Of a stretch of DNA of 13,658 nucleotides, positions 7,563 through 12,607 are shown in pieces. Below the pieces are notes generated by a model. That model did no database searches, was not told the origin of the DNA, and was given only the letters and a program-made list of their open reading frames with translations. Positions within the stretch are counted from its first letter, which is position 1; every line of letters begins with the position of its first letter. This stretch comes from an uncultured Sulfurimonas sp. (lineage in GTDB: Bacteria; Campylobacterota; Campylobacteria; Campylobacterales; Sulfurimonadaceae): NCBI GenBank assembly GCA_937914675.1, contig CALDOC010000266.1, positions 1-13,658 of the forward strand, given 5' to 3'. A program made the translations under genes and the position numbers.

Positions 7563-7596
7563 CAAATCTCCTCTGAAAATATAAAATTAGGACGGA

Positions 7597-7602
7597 ATTA
7601 TA
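7597..7602 (-). promoter_or_regulatory. Probable -10 box of the ndk-fabH operon
   Basis: GGTATAATTCC on the minus strand, about 35 bases before the ndk ATG. Upstream is T-rich without a consensus -35. No other good promoter was seen between here and fabH, so all five genes likely depend on it. Confidence 0.6.
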
Positions 7603-7680
7603 CCTAAATAAAGATTGATTGTTGTTTAAAAATTATGTTTTTTGATATTTGAAGAAAACGAAGGTCGCGACAAGAGAGAA

Positions 7681-7704
7681 TTGGAATGCCAAAAAGCATT
7701 CCAA
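7681..7704 (-). terminator. Terminator after fdxA
   Basis: 9-bp perfect stem (TTGGAATGC / GCATTCCAA) with a 6-nt loop, nine bases beyond the fdxA stop. It is followed on the minus strand by the pyrimidine-rich TTCTCTCTTG. It separates fdxA from the ndk promoter. Confidence 0.7.
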
Positions 7705-7713
7705 CTACAAGAA

Positions 7714-7998
7714 CTATTCTATAACTGGTTCTTTGTTTGAACGTTGTTCACTAGTGATGTCTTCTCTATGCTCAGAGCTTTCACCGATTTCATCCCAAGT
7801 GATACAGCCCTCAGTAGGACATGCAGTCGCGCAAGCTGGTTCATCATGATGACCTACGCACTCAACACACTTATTACCATACACGTAATAAATTTCTTCA
7901 CCTGTTGGATTATCATCCTCATCCACGATTGCTTCTACTGGACACTCATCTATGCAAGCTCCACAGTTAATACATGTATCATTAATTATTACTGACAT
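7714..7998 (-). CDS. fdxA: 2[4Fe-4S] ferredoxin, Alvin type
   Basis: 94-residue low-potential electron carrier with two cubane clusters. The first motif is C9-x2-C12-x2-C15-x3-C19-P. The second has the long spacing C44-x2-C47-x8-C56-x3-C60-P, the hallmark of Allochromatium-type (Alvin) ferredoxins. A Lys/Glu-mixed, mostly acidic tail of about 26 residues follows. From memory, Campylobacter jejuni has fdxA beside ndk, iron-responsive and divergent from ahpC; here the ndk linkage is kept and metK lies upstream. The ATG at 7998 has AGGAG six bases upstream. The gene has its own promoter, overlapped by an inverted repeat, and a hairpin terminator, so it is likely monocistronic. Likely partners are pyruvate or 2-oxoglutarate oxidoreductases (inference). 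Confidence 0.92.
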   Translation of the reverse strand: MSVIINDTCINCGACIDECPVEAIVDEDDNPTGEEIYYVYGNKCVECVGHHDEPACATACPTEGCITWDEIGESSEHREDITSEQRSNKEPVIE

Positions 7999-8019
7999 TG
8001 TCTTCTCCTAAAATTTAAT

Positions 8020-8034
8020 AGTGTACTATACACT
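8020..8034 (-). promoter_or_regulatory. Inverted-repeat operator candidate over the fdxA -10 box
   Basis: AGTGTA-CTA-TACACT is a perfect 6-bp inverted repeat with a 3-nt centre. The best fdxA -10 (TATAGT, minus strand, 8025-8030) lies inside it, placing the start near 8018. A related GTGT-T-ACAC repeat lies 65 bp away at 8088-8096, close to the metK stop. The symmetry and position fit a repressor site; the factor is unknown and the site does not look like a Fur/PerR box. Confidence 0.4.
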
Positions 8035-8112
8035 TTAGTATTTTAAATATAGCTAAAATTATCTAGCTTCTAATAAAACATACGAAAGTGTTACACATTT
8101 TACTAAGATTTT

Positions 8113-9270
8113 TTAAAGAGCTAAATACTCTTTAATTTCATCAACTCTATTTGTTAGTTCCCAGGTGAAACCCTCTTCTTCACGACCGAAGTGACCATAA
8201 GCCGCCGTTCTTCTGTAAATTGGTTTTAATAAATCCAATGATTTAATAATTCCAGCGGGAGAAAGGTCAAAAAGTTCTTTTACGCAAGCTTCTATCTTAT
8301 CCTCAGAAACTTTTCCCGTGCCATGAGTGTCGACCATTATTGAAACTGGTTGAACCACGCCGATCGCGTACGCGACTTGGATGGTCGCTTTGTCGCAGGC
8401 GCCAGAGGCGACGAGATTTTTGGCGACATGGCGAGCGGCGTAGGCGGCGCTTCTGTCTACCTTGGTAGGATCTTTTCCCGAGAACGCTCCACCGCCATGA
8501 GGACAGCTTCCACCGTACGTGTCCACTATTATCTTGCGACCCGTCAGTCCAGCGTCGCCTTGTGGTCCACCGATTACGAATTTACCAGTTGGATTTATAT
8601 GAAAGATTGTATTTTCATCCATCATATCAGCTGGAATAACTTCTTTGATTACCTCTTGTATCATATCTTGATGAATCTGTTCTTGAGAAATTCCATCATG
8701 ATGCTGAGTAGAGATAACAACTGTTTGAACCGATACCGGCTTGTCACCAACATATTTAACGCTGATTTGCGCTTTTCCATCAGGACGGAGATAAGGAACT
8801 ATCCCCTCTTTTCTCACATACGCCAAACGTTGCGTTAAACGATGAGCCAAATAAATAGGCAAAGGCATGAGAACGTCGGTTTCGCGACAAGCGTATCCGA
8901 ACATAAGCCCTTGATCTCCGGCGCCAATCTGACCGTCGGCTTGATCAACGCCCTGATTAATATCAGGAGATTGTTCACCAATTCCATTTAAAACAGCCGC
9001 CGCTCTATAGTCAAAGCCATATTGCGCGTCTGTATATCCAATCTCTTGGATTACTTTTCTTGCAATCTCTTGCATCGGGGCGTAAGCCGTTGTTTTTAAT
9101 TCGCCTGCAATTACACAAAAACCATTAGACACTAATGTCTCACAAGCTACGCGAGCGTGTGGGTCTTTTTCAATAATATAATCCAGAATTGCGTCGCTAA
9201 TTTGATCTGCCATCTTGTCAGGATGCCCTTCTGTTACAGACTCAGAAGTAAATATATACTCTTTTGTCAT
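8113..9270 (-). CDS. metK: S-adenosylmethionine synthetase
   Basis: 385-residue methionine adenosyltransferase, forming SAM from methionine and ATP in the cytosol. Signatures: TSESVTEGHPDKMADQISDA with H16, GAGDQGLMFGYA at 116-126, and the glycine-rich phosphate-binding GGGAFSGKDPTK at 259-270 followed by VDRSAAYAARH. The length matches the family (about 384). AAGGA (9277-9281) precedes the ATG by six bases. A TATAAT at 9318-9323 and a 7-bp hairpin between promoter and ribosome site suggest its own regulation. The gene ends about 115 bases before the fdxA ATG without a strong terminator, so some read-through into fdxA is possible. Confidence 0.98.
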   Translation of the reverse strand: MTKEYIFTSESVTEGHPDKMADQISDAILDYIIEKDPHARVACETLVSNGFCVIAGELKTTAYAPMQEIARKVIQEIGYTDAQYGFDYRAAAVLNGIGEQSPDINQGVDQADGQIGAGDQGLMFGYACRETDVLMPLPIYLAHRLTQRLAYVRKEGIVPYLRPDGKAQISVKYVGDKPVSVQTVVISTQHHDGISQEQIHQDMIQEVIKEVIPADMMDENTIFHINPTGKFVIGGPQGDAGLTGRKIIVDTYGGSCPHGGGAFSGKDPTKVDRSAAYAARHVAKNLVASGACDKATIQVAYAIGVVQPVSIMVDTHGTGKVSEDKIEACVKELFDLSPAGIIKSLDLLKPIYRRTAAYGHFGREEEGFTWELTNRVDEIKEYLAL

Positions 9271-9288
9271 CGATTTTCCTTATTAAGA

Positions 9289-9307
9289 TATAGGGTCTAG
9301 CCCTATA
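9289..9307 (-). promoter_or_regulatory. Hairpin at the 5' end of the metK leader
   Basis: TATAGGG and CCCTATA form a perfect 7-bp stem with a 5-nt loop. With the start predicted near 9311, the hairpin begins a few bases into the transcript and ends eight bases before the AAGGA ribosome site. 5'-terminal stems of this kind can stabilise an mRNA or modulate initiation. It is too small to be a known SAM riboswitch. Confidence 0.45.
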
Positions 9308-9317
9308 AATCGCAAGA

Positions 9318-9323
9318 ATTATA
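9318..9323 (-). promoter_or_regulatory. Probable metK -10 box
   Basis: GATATAATTC on the minus strand, about 48 bases before the metK ATG and downstream of T- and A-tracts typical of Campylobacterota promoters. Another TATAAT-like string lies further upstream near 9361. Confidence 0.5.
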
Positions 9324-9388
9324 TCAAAGAATTATAAATTTAAATTTTTTCTTTTTTTAAATTATAAAAGTAGTTTTTAACTTCAACT

Positions 9389-10033
9389 TTAACTCTGACG
9401 CTTTACTCTACTTAAGGTCTCTTTCATCCACTCGGATATCATGCTAAGCTCATCGCGATCAACGCTATGATCTTTTTCATAACTTTTAAACTCTATCTCA
9501 AAACCGGCGTTTTGAAGTCTCCTTATCTGCCCTTTTGAAGTTTCAAAAGGAAGAACGCCGTCGAGCGTTCCATGCGTGCACAGCCATCTCGCGTTTTTCA
9601 CGTTTGGATTCATCTCTTGCAGAAGTTTTTGATCGTCATAGATATAGCCACTCACCGCTATGTATCCAGCCAAAACTTTGTGATACCTCGCTCCAAACTC
9701 AAAAGTCAAAAGCGACCCTTGGGAGAAGCCAAATAAAAAACTTTCGCTAGCGTTAAACTCTTCTTCAAAAAGTTCGTCCAAGGCGGTTGTCAGCAGTTTT
9801 GAAGAATAGACTATGCCAGGTAGTTGATCGGGGGGAAGTGGGTACCAAGAGTATCCGGAGAAGTATTCAAACGGAGCGTCAAACAATATGTAGTTCATGT
9901 CGTCCATTTTTAAAAAGACCGGCAAAGAGGTGAAACCCTCGGAAGAATCGCCGCGACCATGTAAAATGATCATCAACTTCTTTGAGGGAATTTTCGATGG
10001 TATAAAAATGTTTTCAAGTTCTAAATTTTTCAT
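9389..10033 (-). CDS. Small serine carboxylesterase (alpha/beta hydrolase)
   Basis: 214-residue alpha/beta hydrolase of the phospholipase/carboxylesterase type (Abhydrolase_2, YpfH-like). LMIILHGRGDS near 20-30 provides the oxyanion loop, S104 in GFSQG is the nucleophile, D158 in HGTLDGVLP and H189 in EKDHSVD complete the triad. No signal peptide is seen, so it is cytosolic; family members hydrolyse short acyl esters and some deacylate lipids or proteins, and the substrate here is unknown. It lies 19 bases after the desulforubrerythrin stop and may be co-transcribed with it. A perfect TATAAT ends six bases before its ATG and only a poor GGCGG precedes the start, so a separate leaderless mRNA is possible. 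Whether it belongs to the peroxide response is open. Confidence 0.88.
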   Translation of the reverse strand: MKNLELENIFIPSKIPSKKLMIILHGRGDSSEGFTSLPVFLKMDDMNYILFDAPFEYFSGYSWYPLPPDQLPGIVYSSKLLTTALDELFEEEFNASESFLFGFSQGSLLTFEFGARYHKVLAGYIAVSGYIYDDQKLLQEMNPNVKNARWLCTHGTLDGVLPFETSKGQIRRLQNAGFEIEFKSYEKDHSVDRDELSMISEWMKETLSRVKRQS

Positions 10034-10039
10034 GCCGCC

Positions 10040-10045
10040 ATTATA
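10040..10045 (-). promoter_or_regulatory. -10 box for a possible leaderless esterase mRNA
   Basis: TTTTAGTATAAT reads on the minus strand, six bases before the esterase ATG at 10033. Transcription would begin about at the A of the start codon. It sits in the 19-base gap after rrc. Confidence 0.45.
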
Positions 10046-10052
10046 CTAAAAT

Positions 10053-10712
10053 TTACTTCTTAGAGTTTAAACGCGACTGATACTCTTGAGGATGTTTACA
10101 TACGGGACAAGTTTTAAGAGCTTTTTTTCCATAGTGAACGTGCCCGCAAACTTCACAAATCCAAGCTTCTTCCTCATCTTCGCTGACGAACTCGGCTTCG
10201 GTCTCCAATCTTTCGAGCAGCGTTTTAAACATCTTTTCATGTTCGACTTCCACTTTTCCTATCCCTTTAAAAAGAGCCGCCGCTTCTTTATGCCCTTCGT
10301 CTTTTGCGATTTGAGCGAAATCGGGATACATTGTAGTGTTTTCATACGACTCGCCGTTAATGGCTTCTTGAAGATTCTCTTTTGTGTCTCCAAAGTTGTT
10401 CTCGCTATCGTTCTCCATTCTATTGTGAAGAGCCAACTCCATTTTAGCGTGCTGTTTTTCATTGTTCGCGGCTCTTTGAAAATGTTCCGCTATGTCCCTA
10501 TAACCCTCTTTTTGGGCGACTTTAGCGAAATACTCATACTTGTTTCTCGCTTGTGATTCGCCAGAAAACGCTTTTAAAAGATTCACCATCGTCAAATCTT
10601 GGGTAATCATCTCCATGGCTTGTCCACAGCAGTGAAGCTCCCCACCGCCAACTTTTGAAACTTCGACCTCGTTGCCACATTTGTTGCATCTATATGTTTC
10701 GTACTGTCTCAT
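10053..10712 (-). CDS. rrc: Desulforubrerythrin (peroxide-reducing diiron protein)
   Basis: 219-residue three-domain protein. Residues 1-35 form a desulforedoxin-like Fe site (C9, C12 and the adjacent C28-C29). Residues 42-170 are a rubrerythrin four-helix diiron bundle with likely ligands E52, E85, H88, E121, E124, E155 and H158. Residues 184-213 are a rubredoxin (C186, C189, C202, C205). This order is that of Campylobacter jejuni Rrc/desulforubrerythrin, a cytosolic peroxidase that passes electrons through its rubredoxin-type centres to the diiron site. AAAGGAG precedes the ATG by six bases. A 25-bp Per box overlies the predicted start of transcription and a PerR-like regulator is divergent, so peroxide induction by derepression is expected, as reported for C. 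jejuni rrc. The esterase gene follows closely. Confidence 0.95.
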   Translation of the reverse strand: MRQYETYRCNKCGNEVEVSKVGGGELHCCGQAMEMITQDLTMVNLLKAFSGESQARNKYEYFAKVAQKEGYRDIAEHFQRAANNEKQHAKMELALHNRMENDSENNFGDTKENLQEAINGESYENTTMYPDFAQIAKDEGHKEAAALFKGIGKVEVEHEKMFKTLLERLETEAEFVSEDEEEAWICEVCGHVHYGKKALKTCPVCKHPQEYQSRLNSKK

Positions 10713-10752
10713 TATGAACTCCTTTTGTTGGTTGATTGTACTCTCTAAAAAC

Positions 10753-10777
10753 TTAAAGGATAATTATTATCTTTTAA
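10753..10777. promoter_or_regulatory. PerR/Fur-type operator (Per box) over the rrc start
   Basis: 25-bp inverted repeat centred at 10765 with 12-bp arms and one mismatch (G10758/T10772). The core GATAATtATTATC matches the classic Per/Fur box ATAATnATTAT. With the rrc -10 at 10781-10786 the start falls near 10774, so a bound repressor would cover the start site. Confidence 0.85.
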
Positions 10778-10780
10778 TAA

Positions 10781-10786
10781 ATTATA
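10781..10786 (-). promoter_or_regulatory. rrc -10 box
   Basis: CTATAATTTA on the minus strand gives a leader of about 60 nt. It abuts the Per box. Confidence 0.65.
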
Positions 10787-10798
10787 GTAGCATTAATT

Positions 10799-10823
10799 AC
10801 AGAGAATAATGTTTATCCTTTAG
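10799..10823. promoter_or_regulatory. Second, degenerate Per box before the regulator gene
   Basis: Aligned by hand to the reverse complement of the 10753-10777 box, 17 of 25 positions agree, including the 10-base run TTATCCTTTA. It ends 12 bases before the regulator's -10 box, with its centre 46 bp from the first box. It could mediate autoregulation or cooperative binding. Confidence 0.45.
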
Positions 10824-10835
10824 TTGAATAAAGTG

Positions 10836-10841
10836 TATAAT
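10836..10841 (+). promoter_or_regulatory. Regulator-gene -10 box, leaderless geometry
   Basis: GTGTATAATTTC: TATAAT ends six bases before the ATG at 10848, so the transcript would start about at that ATG. No Shine-Dalgarno sequence precedes it. Confidence 0.55.
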
Positions 10842-10847
10842 TTCATT

Positions 10848-11249
10848 ATGAATGATTATACAACTATATTAAGAGAGCATAACTTAAAAGCGACGCCGCA
10901 AAGATTAGAGATGACGAACGCTCTTTTTATGAACGGCCATGTAACTATAGAACGCTTATATGAATTGATGCTCAAAAAGTTTAGTTCCATATCATTGGCA
11001 ACCATATATAAAAATATAAATTTGATGCTTGAAGCTTCTTTTATTGAAGAAGTGAAACTTCCAAACGCGAAATCGGTGTACGAGCTAACGAAAGAGACTC
11101 ACTCTCACTTGCTCTGCTCTAAGTGTGACAAAGTGCAAGACATCGTCTTGAATTTGACAGACGTAACGCGACGCGCGTCCAACGCAGCCAACTTCAACAT
11201 ATCCAAAACGGATCTCGTCTTATCGGGTTTATGTGAAAATTGCAGTTGA
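10848..11249 (+). CDS. perR: Peroxide/iron-responsive repressor of the Fur family (PerR-like)
   Basis: 133-residue Fur-superfamily metalloregulator. LKATPQRLEM (13-22) opens the winged helix and SISLATIYKNINLM (47-60) is the recognition helix. Candidate regulatory metal ligands are H31, E79, H85, H87 and D98, and the structural Zn(Cys)4 site is C90-x2-C93 with C129-x2-C132. D98 sits where B. subtilis PerR has the peroxide-sensing D104; E79 replaces its D85, so PerR over Fur is favoured but not proven. It is divergent from rrc across two Per boxes, which argues that it controls rrc and itself. The ATG at 10848 lies six bases after TATAAT with no ribosome site; an in-frame TTG at 10824 would lie before that -10 box and is rejected. 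It converges with hypA, eight bases apart, without a terminator. Confidence 0.85.
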   Translation: MNDYTTILREHNLKATPQRLEMTNALFMNGHVTIERLYELMLKKFSSISLATIYKNINLMLEASFIEEVKLPNAKSVYELTKETHSHLLCSKCDKVQDIVLNLTDVTRRASNAANFNISKTDLVLSGLCENCS

Positions 11250-11257
11250 TTTAGCCA

Positions 11258-11599
11258 CTATTCCATTTCCAAACTCATAAGAAACATCTCTTCCCCGTCA
11301 ACAATTTTGAGGTTCGTCGATTTGCAGTTTGGACAAAGATAGTGGTTTTTCTCGAGTTCGCTCACCTTTTTGCAATCACGGCATTCTATGGTGAGGGCTT
11401 GCTTATTTATCACCAACTCTGCATCCTCGCAAACCGTCTTTTCCTTAAAAGTGTCAAACGCCCTTTCTAAAAGCTCTGTTTCTATCCCGCTCATGACGCC
11501 AATTTTCAATACGACTTTCGTCACTTTCGTCGCGTCGTTCGCTTTCGCGTAATCTTCGCATTGATCCAAAAGAGCTTGCACCACGCTGTATTCATGCAT
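11258..11599 (-). CDS. hypA: [NiFe]-hydrogenase nickel chaperone HypA
   Basis: 113-residue HypA, which with HypB delivers nickel to the hydrogenase large subunit, and to urease in Helicobacter. It starts MHEYSVVQALL, carrying the nickel-binding His2, and holds the structural zinc site C73-x2-C76 ... C89-x2-C92 (ECRDC and CPNC). The length is typical. It starts nine bases after the hypE stop, with AAGGA overlapping that stop, so the two are translated from one message. No hydrogenase structural gene is in the window. Its end faces perR eight bases away with no room for a hairpin, so opposing transcripts probably overlap. Confidence 0.96.
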   Translation of the reverse strand: MHEYSVVQALLDQCEDYAKANDATKVTKVVLKIGVMSGIETELLERAFDTFKEKTVCEDAELVINKQALTIECRDCKKVSELEKNHYLCPNCKSTNLKIVDGEEMFLMSLEME

Positions 11600-11608
11600 G
11601 TACTTTCC

Positions 11609-12607
11609 TTAGCAAATTCTAGGCAAAAGCTCGCCCGTTGGAACGTCCAAAAATCTTCTCGTCCCATGGGCGGTATGAATGATTACTTTTCCTACATAGG
11701 CGTCGCTTACGCTTCCTATCTTAACCGCGTTTGAGGAGTTCTCAAATCTATGCAAAACATCCAAGGCTTTTTGCTCGTCTTCTTTATCTATGGCTAAAAC
11801 GAAAGTTCCTTCATTCGCGAGATTGACCGCTTCAAAGCCAAGCATCTCACAGATGCCGTATACCTCCTCTGAGACGGGTATGCTTTTCTCTTCTATCTCC
11901 AAACAAACGTTCGACTGTTTCGCCCACTCGTTCAAAACGGCGCTGACTCCGCCGCGAGTCGCGTCTCTCATGGCGGTGATTTTCACGTCGGCTTCCATAA
12001 GCGCTTGCACTTGGACGTAAAGCGACGCGCAATCGCTTTGCAAATTACTCGTGAGCTCAATGCCCTCGCGAGCGGCGAATATGGCCGCGCCATGACGACC
12101 CAAATCACGAGAAACCAAAATGACGTCGGAGTCTGAGATATTATTAGAGCTTATCCCTTTTTTCTGTATCTCCCCTATTCCCGTCGTGTTTATAAAAATT
12201 TTGTCCACGCTTCCACGAGGCACGACTTTCGTGTCGCCGCTCACCACGATGGCGCCATTTTTCTCAAGCTCTTCTTTCATGCTCTGCACGATTCGCTCAA
12301 GTTCTTTTATAGAAAAACCCTCTTCTATGATAACGGAACAAGTAAGGTACTTAGGCTTCGCGCCCATCATAGCCAAATCGTTACACGTACCACAGATGGC
12401 AAGTTTTCCTATGTCCGCACCGGGAAAAAAGAGAGGGCTAACTGTAAAACTATCCGTAGAAAAAGCAAGCTCTCCTCCATGAATCACCGCCGCGTCTTCG
12501 CTCTTTTGCAAAATCTCATTTTTAAAAGCTTTGTAAAAAATCTTGGTAATAAGTTCGTTGTTTTCTTCACCGCCATTTCCCATCGCCAAAGTCACGTTTT
12601 TATTCAT
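11609..12607 (-). CDS. hypE: Hydrogenase maturation protein HypE
   Basis: 332-residue HypE of the AIR-synthetase/ThiL/SelD superfamily. With HypF it turns a carbamoyl group on its C-terminal Cys into the cyanide ligand for the NiFe site. The diagnostic C-terminus PRIC ends with C332. GGELAFSTDSFTVSPLFFPGADIG, CGTCNDLAMMGAKP, VSGDTKVVPRG and MRDATRGGVSAVLNE are the ATP-binding core motifs. The length matches the family. The ATG overlaps the end of the upstream McrB-type gene by eight bases and has only AAAGAAG as a ribosome site, so it seems coupled to that gene. hypA follows after nine bases. In most hyp operons hypD precedes hypE; here it does not. GC and GCG/ACG codons are richer than in the gene above. 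Confidence 0.97.
   Translation of the reverse strand: MNKNVTLAMGNGGEENNELITKIFYKAFKNEILQKSEDAAVIHGGELAFSTDSFTVSPLFFPGADIGKLAICGTCNDLAMMGAKPKYLTCSVIIEEGFSIKELERIVQSMKEELEKNGAIVVSGDTKVVPRGSVDKIFINTTGIGEIQKKGISSNNISDSDVILVSRDLGRHGAAIFAAREGIELTSNLQSDCASLYVQVQALMEADVKITAMRDATRGGVSAVLNEWAKQSNVCLEIEEKSIPVSEEVYGICEMLGFEAVNLANEGTFVLAIDKEDEQKALDVLHRFENSSNAVKIGSVSDAYVGKVIIHTAHGTRRFLDVPTGELLPRIC

Noticed and set aside
8350..8838. 162-codon plus-strand frame opposite metK
   Set aside because: It lies wholly antisense to a well-supported metK; its composition reflects the complement of conserved codons.
9271..9317. SAM riboswitch in the metK leader
   Set aside because: The leader is about 40 nt with one 7-bp stem; no known SAM riboswitch class core was recognised.
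10086..10556. 156-codon plus-strand frame opposite rrc
   Set aside because: It is Phe/Leu-rich, as expected for the complement of Lys/Glu codons, and shows no recognisable domain or ribosome site.
11790..12482. Plus-strand frames opposite hypE
   Set aside because: These are antisense shadows of conserved hypE motifs with no independent support.
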